64,000 nt of DNA from Sphaerisporangium sp. TRM90804 (GCF_029846175.1 NZ_JARWAC010000021.1:124001-188000); one strand, 5' to 3'; counted from the stretch's first letter, positions 38,301-46,115 are shown. Translations and numbers: made by a program. Notes: generated by a model from the sequence alone, not told the origin.

Positions 38301-38420
38301 CCGGCCGACCCCGCGCACCTGCGGGCCCAAGGGCGCAGGGCGTACGTCGCCCTGGCGGGAGTTGTGGCAAGCGGCCTGGCGGCGGCGAGCCGCCCGAGCG
38401 AGGAGGAAGTGGCTCAGTGA
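35349..38420 (+). CDS. TcpE domain fused via proline-rich linker to MinD/ParA-like domain
   Basis: 1023 residues. Residues 1-120 are TcpE-like: TNIWRIEKRLYKLYDLRLPM, two adjacent membrane helices (LPIVWIGVFVGVLVPWSLLL; APWHVFYLVPPGLVTWLA), then RRLNELLQSQ-type sequence (here KRLNELLQSQLRYVGEPRAW). Residues about 195-690 are low-complexity: PPAVAPPTVAPG-like repeats, then seven-residue SLPERQP repeats. Residues about 740-1010 are a SIMIBI ATPase fold: VMVLGCTGGAGQTTTALM (P-loop, 772-781), AVDANTGDNTMTDR, and VILVDPAAS with D891. The P-loop reads TGGAGQTT where MinD has KGGVGKTT, so both lysines are missing (Q778). ATP hydrolysis is therefore doubtful. GTG start with GAGGAGG upstream. The VirB4 gene follows. 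Confidence 0.83.
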   Translation: MDLPTYTNIWRIEKRLYKLYDLRLPMPLPIVWIGVFVGVLVPWSLLLRVVGVPFDAPWHVFYLVPPGLVTWLATRPVIESKRLNELLQSQLRYVGEPRAWCRLAPVEEPDEITFTARVWRAAPGTAAVAAADEFALASAAKARRGARAKPKHTAPRRRPLEAWASRQPASVKPSVRPGEVRPVVAAAAAAVTTLAPPERPARLPERRLARGTATAESAVGLPAALPLPGEIPTLARPAPGARPAISPPAVAPPVAEPPAAMPPEVAARAVLPPAVTPPAVAPPTVAPGAVLPPAVAPPTVMPRAAESPAVASRSVMPPAVALPTVAPGAVTSRAVSPHTVMPPEVESPAVVSRAVLPPAVSPPAVAPPAVTRPSATSPAAGPPASSPPAVTPPVAASPGVTSSGMSSTPAPASPSQAPAPSAAGSPPGAPIGTEALRRLRRLAASAEAPRPTARPARAQSASGGYGEAGRPAAPERASTPSETPKAPEREVEVREQHRKGQPPRAGAPVRSPEARTVWPTARTASEARPPSPEPQGAEAERQPSLPERQPSLPERQSSVVPGRQSSVPERQPSLPERQSSVPERQPSLPERQPSVPERQPSPPERQPSRPETRPAAPERAPSRPAAQPSWPEQAPTRREAEPARPERGPSRPEALPSVGAPAPRQGAPRGPLRPAARETAGPLSIRKMPGGSGATADPAAPSVPVPVPRPGDEPRVRRVESVVGRDQTGGWRRLAQVVVGGGAPTRHDGIVADEVRAATEFTGSRRVMVLGCTGGAGQTTTALMLGHTFARHRDDRVLAVDANTGDNTMTDRIDAESPESLTSLLAGLDGVSGYLSMRTYTTRCDSGLEVVGSDSDAAAARRLADRGLFSDQRLAQAMRVLDRHYSVILVDPAASVAARMLPYADQLILVAPASEDAPEAVAMTFDWLDGHGSNALRQRAIMVINGVSRRSMGGVEQAEAVARGRCRAIVRVPWDDELAPGQPGPADPAHLRAQGRRAYVALAGVVASGLAAASRPSEEEVAQ
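36130..37180 (+). repeat. coding repeats in proline-rich linker
   Basis: Two arrays inside the linker. From about 36130 to 36480 alternating Pro/Ala/Val units such as PPAVAPPTVAPGAV recur. From about 36966 to 37170 a 21-bp unit encodes SLPERQP or SVPERQP, with up to nine copies. Frame preserved throughout. Confidence 0.8.
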
Positions 38421-38458
38421 CGACGAAGCGAGCCCGGCGCGGGGAACGGGTCGTCTGA
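38417..38458 (+). CDS. 13-residue ORF bridging TcpE-MinD and VirB4 genes
   Basis: GTG at 38417 overlaps the preceding stop (GTGA), and the TGA at 38456-38458 overlaps the VirB4 ATG (TGATG). Peptide: MTTKRARRGERVV. The ribosome site AGGAGGAAG lies about 10 nt before this GTG, while the VirB4 ATG has no good site of its own. Ribosomes may therefore translate the mini-ORF and reinitiate. Confidence 0.5.
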   Translation: MTTKRARRGERVV

Positions 38459-40941
38459 TGGCGAGATCGTCGCGGTCCAGGAGCAGGCTGGCGGTCCGCT
38501 ACTTCGACGACCGCATCCTCCTCACCGACTCCTCGGCATGGGCGTACTTCCGCCTGCCGACGGTGAGCTACGAGTTCGTCACGGCCGAGGAGCGGGAGGC
38601 GCTGGCCACCAACATCACCATCGCCCTGGCCGCCATCCGCATGCCCGACGCCGAGGTGCACCTGCGGGTGGCGCACCGCGCCTATCCGGCCGCCGAGTGG
38701 GCGATGGCGCTCAACGCCACCTCCGACGAGGGGGAGGGCTGGCGCGACTACCTGGAGGAGATGTACCGGCACGTCTGGGCCAAGGACTTCTGGAGCAAGG
38801 AGGTCTACCTCGGCGTCCGCCTCGGCCCGCGCGGCGCCCAGCTAGGCACCGGCGTGCTCGCGCAGCTCTTCGGCTTCTACCAGCGCGGTGAGAAGGCCCT
38901 GGGCCTGGAGGACGACCACGTCCCCGACGGCGAGCTGGAGAAGTGGACCAACCAGGCCGAGCGCCTGGGCCGGGCCCTGGCCTCCAGCGCCCTGTACGCC
39001 CGCCACGCCACCTCCGGGGAGATCGCCTGGCTGTTCCGGCACGCGGCGTCCGGCTCGCTCGGCGACCCGCCGGCGTCGGCCTCGCCCACCAGGCGGTGGG
39101 GCCAGGGCGAGATCGAGTCGCTGGTCGAGGGCCAGATCCACAACGGCCGCTCGTTCCTGCGCATCCAGCAGCCGGCGGGCGACTCCTACGTCGCGCACCT
39201 GTCGTTCGCCCGGTTCCCCGACCTGATGCCGTTCCCCGACGGCGAGCCCTGGCTGCACTTCATCGACCAGTTACCGTTTCCCGTCGAGGTCAGCTCGCGG
39301 ATGCGCCTGATCCCGCCGATCAAGGCCAGCAAGGACGTCGCGCGCAAGCTCGCGCACGCCAGGGACATGGACATCCACATCCGCGAGGCGGGAGCCGAGG
39401 CGCCGATCGCGCTGGCCGAGCAGATCGACGCCGCCCGCATGCTGGAACACGGCATCACGAAGGAGCGCCTGCCCTTCGTCTACGGCTGGCACCGTCTCAT
39501 CGTGGCCGCGCCGACCGAGGAGATGTGCCTTCAGCGTGTCGAGGCGGTGGTCGAGCACTACCGCGACATGGGCATCGACATCGTCAACTCCACGGGCGAC
39601 CAGTTCTCGCTGTTCTGCGAGGCGCTGCCGGGCGAGCGCGTGCGGGTCAACGCCTATGCCCAGCGCCAGCCGCTGCGCACCATCGCGGGCGGCATGGCCA
39701 CGGCCACCGTCGACCTCGGCGACCGCGTCGACGAGACCACGTCCGGCTGGGCCGGGCCCTACATCGGGGAGACGCTGGGGCGCGCCCGCTCGATCGTCCA
39801 CTTCGACCCGCTGGTGGCCGCGACGCGCAACCGGCCGACGGCCATCGCGATCACCGGCGAGCCCGGCGGCGGCAAGACGACGCTCGCGCTGCTGCTCATC
39901 TACCAGATGGCGGTGCGTGGCGTCACGGTCGCGGTGATCGACCCCAAGGGGGACGCCGAGTCGCTGGTGCAGCTCCTGCAGAAGCGCGGGCGCAAGGCCA
40001 GGGTGATCCCGCTGGGCTCGGCCGCGCCGGGCCTGCTCGACCCGTTCTCCTTCGGCGACGACATCGCGGCCAAGAAGACCATGGCGACCGAGACCCTCCG
40101 CCTGCTGCTGCCGCGCATGTCGGAGGAGCGCGAGTCGGCGATGATCCAGGCGGTCTCCACAGTCTCCAACCAGCCGAGCCCCTCGCTGGGGCGGGTCGTC
40201 GACCACCTGGAGCAGGCCGAGGACCCCGCGTCCAAGAACCTCGGCGCGGTGCTGCGCTCGATGTCGGAGATGCGGCTCGCGCGGCTGTGCTTCGACCCCT
40301 CCGGCGGCGACAACATCGACACCGAGGGCTGGACCACCGTGTTCACGCTGGGCGGCCTCACGCTGCCCGACGTCACCACCACCAGGGACGACTACTCCTA
40401 CGAGCAGCGCCTGTCGGTCGCCATCCTCTACCTGGTGTCGCAGTTCGCCAGGCGGCTGATGAACGGCCTCGACCGGCGCACGCCCAAGGCGATCTTCCTC
40501 GACGAGGCGTGGGCGATCACGTCCACGCCCGAGGGCGCCAAGCTGGTGCCCGAGGTGTCGCGCATGGGCCGGTCGAGGAACACCGCGCTGGTGCTGGTCT
40601 CGCAGAACGCCGGCGACCTGCTGAACGAGCAGGTCACCAACTGTCTCTCCTCGGTGTTCGCCTTCCGCTCGACCGAGCGGGTGGAGGTGGAGCACGTGAT
40701 GGCGCTGCTGGGGGTGGAGCCGTCGGAGGAGCACAAGGCGGCGTTGCGGGCGCTGGGCAACGGCGAGTGCATCTTCCGCGATCTCGACGGGCGTGCCGGC
40801 CGCATCGGCGTGGACCTCATCTCCGAGGACCTACTGCGCTGGCTGGACACCAACCCCACCCATGACAGACCCGGCGAGAGCGCGCAGCGCTCCTCCGGGC
40901 CGGCGGGCAGGTCCGGGGCTGTACAGGAGGTGCGGTCATGA
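38458..40941 (+). CDS. VirB4-like ATPase
   Basis: 827 residues. The N-terminal half is the VirB4/TraC-type domain (VRYFDDRILLTDSSAWAYFR, then RLPFVYGWHRLIVAAP). The C-terminal half is a RecA-like ATPase: Walker A ITGEPGGGKTTLAL with K473, VAVIDPKGDAESLV, Walker B AIFLDEAWAI with D682/E683, then ALVLVSQNAGDLLN and a C-terminal arginine-rich lobe. VirB4 powers assembly and transport in type IV secretion. The reading frame extends upstream, but the ATG at 38458 gives the natural N-terminus and overlaps a mini-ORF. The next gene overlaps by 4 bp (ATGA). Confidence 0.9.
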   Translation: MARSSRSRSRLAVRYFDDRILLTDSSAWAYFRLPTVSYEFVTAEEREALATNITIALAAIRMPDAEVHLRVAHRAYPAAEWAMALNATSDEGEGWRDYLEEMYRHVWAKDFWSKEVYLGVRLGPRGAQLGTGVLAQLFGFYQRGEKALGLEDDHVPDGELEKWTNQAERLGRALASSALYARHATSGEIAWLFRHAASGSLGDPPASASPTRRWGQGEIESLVEGQIHNGRSFLRIQQPAGDSYVAHLSFARFPDLMPFPDGEPWLHFIDQLPFPVEVSSRMRLIPPIKASKDVARKLAHARDMDIHIREAGAEAPIALAEQIDAARMLEHGITKERLPFVYGWHRLIVAAPTEEMCLQRVEAVVEHYRDMGIDIVNSTGDQFSLFCEALPGERVRVNAYAQRQPLRTIAGGMATATVDLGDRVDETTSGWAGPYIGETLGRARSIVHFDPLVAATRNRPTAIAITGEPGGGKTTLALLLIYQMAVRGVTVAVIDPKGDAESLVQLLQKRGRKARVIPLGSAAPGLLDPFSFGDDIAAKKTMATETLRLLLPRMSEERESAMIQAVSTVSNQPSPSLGRVVDHLEQAEDPASKNLGAVLRSMSEMRLARLCFDPSGGDNIDTEGWTTVFTLGGLTLPDVTTTRDDYSYEQRLSVAILYLVSQFARRLMNGLDRRTPKAIFLDEAWAITSTPEGAKLVPEVSRMGRSRNTALVLVSQNAGDLLNEQVTNCLSSVFAFRSTERVEVEHVMALLGVEPSEEHKAALRALGNGECIFRDLDGRAGRIGVDLISEDLLRWLDTNPTHDRPGESAQRSSGPAGRSGAVQEVRS

Positions 40942-43757
40942 GACGCAGCGCGGGCTCGAAGAAGCCGGGACGGCGCGTCGCGCGCCTGCGGCGCAGGGCG
41001 CTGGTCGTGCTGGCGATCCTCGCCAGCGTGCTGGTGGTGCCGATCGCGTTCTCGACCGTCACCGCCGGCGCGGCTGCGCCGTGCGACCTGTCGCCCGACC
41101 TGGCGCCCGAGATGGTCGGCGGCGGCGTCGACGGGCTGGTCAAGCCGCCGCTGCCCGACGACGCCCCGCAGGGCGCCGACGGCGCCGGGCAGGTGCGGCC
41201 GCCCGCCGCGGGGGAGCCGATCACCAACTACGAGCGGTACGGCATGGCCGGCCAGTTCTGGCACACCTACGACCTCGGCTGCACCGACGTCGCGGCCGTG
41301 CTCGGCAACGCCTGGGCCAACACGGTGTTCTCCTGGGCCAAGGCCATCGACCGCATGACGATCACCACCTACCAGGCGGCGGCGACCGAGGGACCGCTCC
41401 AGTCGATCAAGGACATGGTCGACGACATCGTCATCAACCTCGCCGACGCCATGTACTGGCCGTACCTTCGCGTGATCATCCTGCTCGCGGCCGTCTGGCT
41501 CGCGTGGTACGGGCTGATCCGCAAGCGCGCAAGCACGACGGCCGAGGGCGTGATCTGGATGATCCTCGCCGTCACGGTCGCGGTGTGGTTCTTCAGCCGC
41601 CCCGGCGACTTCACCGGCGTCGGCAAGACCGTCACCGACAAGACCGGCGAGATCGTCAACTCGGCGTTCAGCGGCCTGCCCGGCGCCGGGGGGGCGTCCT
41701 GCCTGCCCGGCAAGGGCGAGGCCAACGCCAAGGTGGCCCCCGGCGGGTACGGCCAGACCGGCACGCCGGGCGTCGACCAGAACGCCGACGCGCTGTGGTC
41801 GACGCTGGTCTGCAAGCCGTGGCTGATGGGCGAGTTCGGCACCGCCGACCCCAAGGCGCCCGTGGTCGCCGTGATGGGGCCGAAGGTGCTGGACATCCAG
41901 GCCACCGACGTCCAGGAACAGTCCAGCGGCCAGAAACCCGACTCCGGCGCGCACCAGGCGAGGTTCGAGCAGGAGGTCGCCAAGCCGCTGGAGAGCACCG
42001 CGATGTTCTTCCTCTTCCAGGGGAAGGACTGGACCAGCCGGCTCGGCATCGCGATCGGCGCCCTGCTGGCGGCCATGGTCGCGGGCGTGCTGATCTTCCT
42101 GGTGGCCGTCTCGCTGATCGCGCTCAAGATCGGCTTCTTGCTGCTGCTCATACTCGGGCCGGTGTTCCTGCTGATCGGCGTCCATCCGGGCACCGGACGC
42201 ATCATCGCCATGCGCTGGGTCGAGATGCTGGTCGGCACGCTGCTGAGACAGGCGGTGCTGGCGCTCGTCCTCGGTGTGCTCGTGTACGGCTACGCGCTGA
42301 TCATCTCCACGAACCTCCCGTGGGGCATGCAGATCATGTTCATCGCGCTGCTGACCATCGCCGTGTTCTTCTACCGGCGCCCCTTCCAGCACCTGTTCGC
42401 GTCCATGGACGGCCACACGCTCGCCACGAGGATGCTCGGCGAGGCGGCCTCCGCGCCCACGCTTTCGCGGGCCGCGAACGCGCTGCCGCCGGTCGCGGCG
42501 GCGCGCATGGGCCGCTGGGGGCTGCGCAAGGCGGAGCCGCTCGTCAACGCGGCGGCCATGGCGGGCGGCGGCGCGGCGGCCACCGCCGCGTCGGTGGCCC
42601 AGGGCCGCGTCAGGGGCGAGGAGGGCGGTCCCGGAGGGGCCCAGCAGGGCGGCCGGGTGCCGGCGGGCGGTCAGCCGATGCCGCTGGACGCCGACGGCCA
42701 GGCGGGCGTGCGGCGCAAGGCCACCGGTCGCGGCATCGCGGTCGCGCGCCCGGGGGCGGCCCCGCCGCTCAACCTGTCGGGACGGCCCGGCGGTCCCGGA
42801 GCGCCTTCGGGGCGCAACGGCGCTGACGGCGTCTCGGTCGGCCCCCGCACCGGCGGCGCCGGGGTGCCGTCCGGCCCGCGCGCGGGCGGCGGCGCGGCCG
42901 GCACCGGGCGCACCGGCGGGGCGGGCAGCGGGCCGGGGTCCCGGCCGACCGTTCGCACGGGCGGCGGCTCGGGCGGAGGCGGCGGGTCGACGGTCGGAAG
43001 CTGGTTCGGCGGCAGGCCCGGCGGAGGCTGGGCGTCCCGCTCGCCGGGCGGCTCCTCCGGCTCCACAGGTTCTTCCGGCGGGTCCGGCGGGGCGTCGGGC
43101 GGCGGCTCTGGCCGCGGGTCCGACGGCCAGGCGCCCAGGGGGCCGCGCACGACGGCGGGCGGGCCGCGCGGCTCGTCCGGCGGCGGTTCCGCGGGCGGCC
43201 TGTTCGGCTCCTCGGGCGGCGGCCGGTCCTCGGGCGGGGCCTCGTCGTCATCGGGCGGCTCCTCGGGCGGCCTCTTCGGCTCCGGGGGCTCAGGCGGCTC
43301 CGGGCGGTCCTCAGGCGGCTCCTCCGGCGGTTCGCCCGGCCGGTCGCCGGGGCGTTCCGGCGGGAGCCTCTTCGGCGGCTCGGGCAGTTCGGGCGGCTCC
43401 GGTGGCTCGGGCCGGTCGTCGGGCGGGTCCGGGCGTTCTTCGGGCGGTTCGCAGGGCGGGTTCTTCGGGCGGTCCTCGGGCGGGTCGTCCGGCGGCTCCT
43501 CGGGCGGCTTCTTCGGCCGGTCCCAGGGCGGGTCGTCCTCGGGCAGGGGGGCGGGCGGTTCGTCCGGCCGGTCCTCCGGCGGTTCGCAGGGCGGGTCGTC
43601 CGGCGGCGGGCCGGGCCCGTTCTCCGGCGGCGGAGGCGGCAGGTCGGGCTCCGGCGAGGCTCCGCCGCTGTGGCTGCCCCCGCGCCCTCAGTCCGGACGC
43701 GGTGACGACGAGGGCGCGCCGTTCTGGTTGCGGCCCCCCAACCGCGACGAGGGCTGA
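40938..43757 (+). CDS. VirB6/TrbL-like polytopic membrane protein with Gly/Ser-rich tail
   Basis: 939 residues. Signal-like hydrophobic stretch at 21-45 ending AGAAAPCD, an extracytoplasmic segment, membrane pairs near 172-195 and 207-225, a long Cys-containing loop, then four helices between about 370 and 485 (LGIAIGALLAAMVAGVLIFL; LIALKIGFLLLLILGPVFLL; and two more). This resembles the VirB6/TrbL inner-membrane channel of transfer systems. From about residue 560 the chain is low-complexity, ending in some 250 residues of GGSSGGSSGGSGRSSGG-type sequence and a short hydrophilic end. Not a standard feature of VirB6. Confidence 0.8.
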   Translation: MRRSAGSKKPGRRVARLRRRALVVLAILASVLVVPIAFSTVTAGAAAPCDLSPDLAPEMVGGGVDGLVKPPLPDDAPQGADGAGQVRPPAAGEPITNYERYGMAGQFWHTYDLGCTDVAAVLGNAWANTVFSWAKAIDRMTITTYQAAATEGPLQSIKDMVDDIVINLADAMYWPYLRVIILLAAVWLAWYGLIRKRASTTAEGVIWMILAVTVAVWFFSRPGDFTGVGKTVTDKTGEIVNSAFSGLPGAGGASCLPGKGEANAKVAPGGYGQTGTPGVDQNADALWSTLVCKPWLMGEFGTADPKAPVVAVMGPKVLDIQATDVQEQSSGQKPDSGAHQARFEQEVAKPLESTAMFFLFQGKDWTSRLGIAIGALLAAMVAGVLIFLVAVSLIALKIGFLLLLILGPVFLLIGVHPGTGRIIAMRWVEMLVGTLLRQAVLALVLGVLVYGYALIISTNLPWGMQIMFIALLTIAVFFYRRPFQHLFASMDGHTLATRMLGEAASAPTLSRAANALPPVAAARMGRWGLRKAEPLVNAAAMAGGGAAATAASVAQGRVRGEEGGPGGAQQGGRVPAGGQPMPLDADGQAGVRRKATGRGIAVARPGAAPPLNLSGRPGGPGAPSGRNGADGVSVGPRTGGAGVPSGPRAGGGAAGTGRTGGAGSGPGSRPTVRTGGGSGGGGGSTVGSWFGGRPGGGWASRSPGGSSGSTGSSGGSGGASGGGSGRGSDGQAPRGPRTTAGGPRGSSGGGSAGGLFGSSGGGRSSGGASSSSGGSSGGLFGSGGSGGSGRSSGGSSGGSPGRSPGRSGGSLFGGSGSSGGSGGSGRSSGGSGRSSGGSQGGFFGRSSGGSSGGSSGGFFGRSQGGSSSGRGAGGSSGRSSGGSQGGSSGGGPGPFSGGGGGRSGSGEAPPLWLPPRPQSGRGDDEGAPFWLRPPNRDEG
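43060..43620 (+). repeat. Gly/Ser-coding low-complexity tract
   Basis: About 560 bp of irregular repeats (GGCGGCTC, TCGGGCGG and similar) encoding SSGGSSGG and GGSGGSGRSSGG. Frame-preserving and extremely GC-rich. Confidence 0.8.
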
Positions 43758-43759
43758 GC

Positions 43760-44428
43760 ATGGCGCAGGTCAACGACCGGCGAGGGCTCGCCTTCGCCGG
43801 AGTGGTCGTGGCGCTGGCGGCCGTCGGCGTCTACCTGTCCATGCGGCCCGCCGCGAGCGGCCCTGGGGACGAGGGGCCGGCCGGCCGCACGGCGGTGATC
43901 TCCGAGGGCACCCCGGCGCCGCCGTCCTCGACGGCGCCGTCGCCCGCGCCCGCCGTCTCGCCGGGCTCGTTCGACATCTACCGCTACCTGCCGTTGTCCA
44001 GGCAGCAGATCGCCCAGGCCGCCGACGTGGCCCAGCGGTTCGCCGTCTCCTACGCGACGTTCCGCCACGACGAGGACCCCGCGACCTACGCCGATCGCCT
44101 CAAGGCGTTCACGACCCTTGAGCTCGGCAGCGTGCTCGCGCGCGACGTCACCACGCCGGCGACGGTGGAGCAGAACCGCGCCCAGAAGATCGTCTCCCAG
44201 GGGTCGGCCCAGGTGAAGAGGATCCGCAACATCGACGAAGGGTCGATCGTCTTCGTGGTGACCTCCCTGCAGCGCATCACCGCCGAGGCCGGCCCGCGGC
44301 AGCTCAGCACCGACTACGCGATCACGCTCACCCAGGTGGGCACCGAGTGGCGGGTGTTCGACATGCAGCCCGCCGAGGCCGGGCAGGACGGGGACACCGG
44401 AGGCGCCGGCGACGGGATCGTGCAGTGA
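43760..44428 (+). CDS. single-pass VirB8/NTF2-like protein of the transfer operon
   Basis: 222 residues. One membrane helix near residues 9-27 (GLAFAGVVVALAAVGVYLSM), a Pro/Ser linker, then an extracytoplasmic domain: DVAQRFAVSYATFRHDEDPA, YADRLKAFTTLELGSVLARD, and a strand region ending YAITLTQVGTEWRVFDMQPA. That is the order of a small NTF2/VirB8-like domain. I infer a structural role beside the VirB6-like protein. Two bp after the previous stop; its own stop overlaps the next start (GTGA). Confidence 0.7.
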   Translation: MAQVNDRRGLAFAGVVVALAAVGVYLSMRPAASGPGDEGPAGRTAVISEGTPAPPSSTAPSPAPAVSPGSFDIYRYLPLSRQQIAQAADVAQRFAVSYATFRHDEDPATYADRLKAFTTLELGSVLARDVTTPATVEQNRAQKIVSQGSAQVKRIRNIDEGSIVFVVTSLQRITAEAGPRQLSTDYAITLTQVGTEWRVFDMQPAEAGQDGDTGGAGDGIVQ

Positions 44429-45504
44429 CGTCGCGGGTGCGCCTCGCGCTGCTGATCGGGCTCGCGGGCGTCGTCCTCACCACGCTCATCATGGCGCCGA
44501 TGCTGATGAGCACCTTCCCGTCCTTCCTCGGCGGCGGCATCACCACCGACTGCGACGACACCGTGACGGACGTCACCAACGTCTCCGACACCGCGCAGTC
44601 CGACATCCCCGGCGAGTACCTGAGCCTGTACAAGAAGTGGGGCAAGGAGATCGGGGTCCAGTGGACCGTGCTCGCCGCCGTGGGCAAGCGTGAGACCGAC
44701 CACGGCCGCTCCAACCTCCAGGGCGTGAAGAGCGGCACGAACTTCGCCGGCGCCGCGGGTCCCATGCAGTTCCTGATCAGCACCTGGGGCGGCAAGGCCA
44801 AGATCAAGATCCCGTCGAAGTTCAACGGCTACGCCTCCGACGGCGACGACGACGGCGTGGCCGACGTCTACAATCCCGCCGACGCGATCCTGGGCGCCGC
44901 CAAGATGCTCAAGCGCAACGGCGCCCCGAGCGACGTCACGCGCGCGCTCTTCGCCTACAACCACGCCATGTGGTACGTCGAGCAGGTGCTGGTCATCGCC
45001 AGGAAGTACGCCGTCGACGGCACGCTGGAGGTGCCCCCGGACGACGACCCCGCCTGCGACCCGCCGCTGGTCGACGCCGCCCCGAGCGAGGTCGTCAAGG
45101 AGATCCTGGAGTACGCGCTCGCCCAGCGCGGCAAGCCCTACCGCTGGGGGGGCACCGGGCCGCAGGGCTACGACTGCTCGGGCATCATCTACATGGCCTA
45201 CCGCTCGGCCGGGCTGTCGATCCCGCGCACCACGTTCGGCCAGTGGCCGTTCGGCGTGAAGATCTCCAAGGGGGACGAGCAGGCGGGCGACCTGGTCTTC
45301 TTCAACTCCGGGCCGGGCACCTCCGCCAACAACCCCGGCCACGTCGGGATGGTGGTCTCTCCCGGCAAGATGATCGAGGCCAGGTGCACGCTCTGCGGGC
45401 CCATCAAGGTGACCACCTACCGCGACCGGCCGAACATCGTCGGCTACACCCGCCCGCTGGAGAACCGCACGGTCGTCGACCAGCTCAAGCGCATCGGCGT
45501 GTGA
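44425..45504 (+). CDS. lytic transglycosylase and NlpC/P60 peptidoglycan hydrolase
   Basis: 359 residues, membrane-anchored or secreted. N-terminal helix LALLIGLAGVVLTTLIMAPM, a transglycosylase domain at about 65-195 with the probable catalytic E90 in GKRETDHG, AGPMQFLISTWG and YNPADAILGAAKML, then an NlpC/P60 domain from about 225: GKPYRWGGTGPQGYDCSG with nucleophile C251, and NNPGHVGMVV with H306. Such two-domain hydrolases (VirB1/CwlT-like) open the wall for transfer machines. The GTG at 44425 overlaps the previous stop; an open frame continues upstream. Last gene of the operon. Confidence 0.9.
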   Translation: MTSRVRLALLIGLAGVVLTTLIMAPMLMSTFPSFLGGGITTDCDDTVTDVTNVSDTAQSDIPGEYLSLYKKWGKEIGVQWTVLAAVGKRETDHGRSNLQGVKSGTNFAGAAGPMQFLISTWGGKAKIKIPSKFNGYASDGDDDGVADVYNPADAILGAAKMLKRNGAPSDVTRALFAYNHAMWYVEQVLVIARKYAVDGTLEVPPDDDPACDPPLVDAAPSEVVKEILEYALAQRGKPYRWGGTGPQGYDCSGIIYMAYRSAGLSIPRTTFGQWPFGVKISKGDEQAGDLVFFNSGPGTSANNPGHVGMVVSPGKMIEARCTLCGPIKVTTYRDRPNIVGYTRPLENRTVVDQLKRIGV

Positions 45505-45631
45505 GCGGCCGTTGCCCCGGTGTGATCACCGCCGGTCGGGCCCGGTGGGCCGCACCCCTGGCCGCACTGGGGGTCCCATGGTGCCCGGCGCCGGCGATCG
45601 CGCACAGCGGCGCGGGGGCGGGAAGACTCCT

Positions 45632-45637
45632 TAGTCT
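45632..45637 (+). promoter_or_regulatory. -10-like box for NUDIX gene
   Basis: TAGTCT ends 8 nt before the ATG at 45646, in a locally AT-richer patch. No ribosome site intervenes. Confidence 0.4.
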
Positions 45638-45645
45638 TTACTCGC

Positions 45646-46035
45646 ATGGAGACGATTGTTGTGGCGGCGGCCATCATCGAGGGGGGCAGGCTTCTCGCGG
45701 CCCAGCGCGCCGGTCCGCCGGCGATGGCGGGAGGCTGGGAGTTCCCCGGCGGCAAGGTGGATCCGGGGGAGAACGACCATCAGGCGCTGGTCCGGGAGTG
45801 TCAGGAGGAGCTCGGCGTCCTGATCGACGTGGGCGCCCGCATCGGCGGCGACTGGCCGCTCATCCCCGGATACGTGCTGCGGGTCTGGCGGGCCCGGCTC
45901 AGCTCGGGCGTTCCGCACCCCCATGAGCACTTGGCCTTGCGCTGGCTGGAGCGTGACGAACTCTACGACATCCCATGGCTGCCCGCCGACCTGCCGATTG
46001 TGAAAGCTGTACAAGATCTGGTCTGCGAAGGCTGA
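45646..46035 (+). CDS. NUDIX hydrolase, MutT-like
   Basis: 129 residues, MutT size. Nudix box GGKVDPGENDHQ then ALVRECQEELGV (residues 34-57) has the full GX5EX7REUXEEXGU pattern. EFPGGK and the WLERDELYDIPWLPADLPIV C-terminus resemble 8-oxo-dGTP/CTP pyrophosphatases. It hydrolyses an NDP-linked substrate, plausibly oxidised nucleotides. Single gene with its own probable leaderless start, between the transfer operon and the two exported proteins. Confidence 0.92.
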   Translation: METIVVAAAIIEGGRLLAAQRAGPPAMAGGWEFPGGKVDPGENDHQALVRECQEELGVLIDVGARIGGDWPLIPGYVLRVWRARLSSGVPHPHEHLALRWLERDELYDIPWLPADLPIVKAVQDLVCEG

Positions 46036-46115
46036 TCTCCGGCCCCCTGTGAGATAACGGCTACACAGCGTGACGAGTTTGTCGCGAAGTGCAACGGGGG
46101 AACGGGGATGGTGTA

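Noticed and set aside
33836-45504. Calling the transfer-like operon an integrative conjugative element
   Set aside because: I see no integrase, relaxase, coupling protein, origin of transfer or terminal repeats inside the window; the evidence supports only a transfer-like machine.
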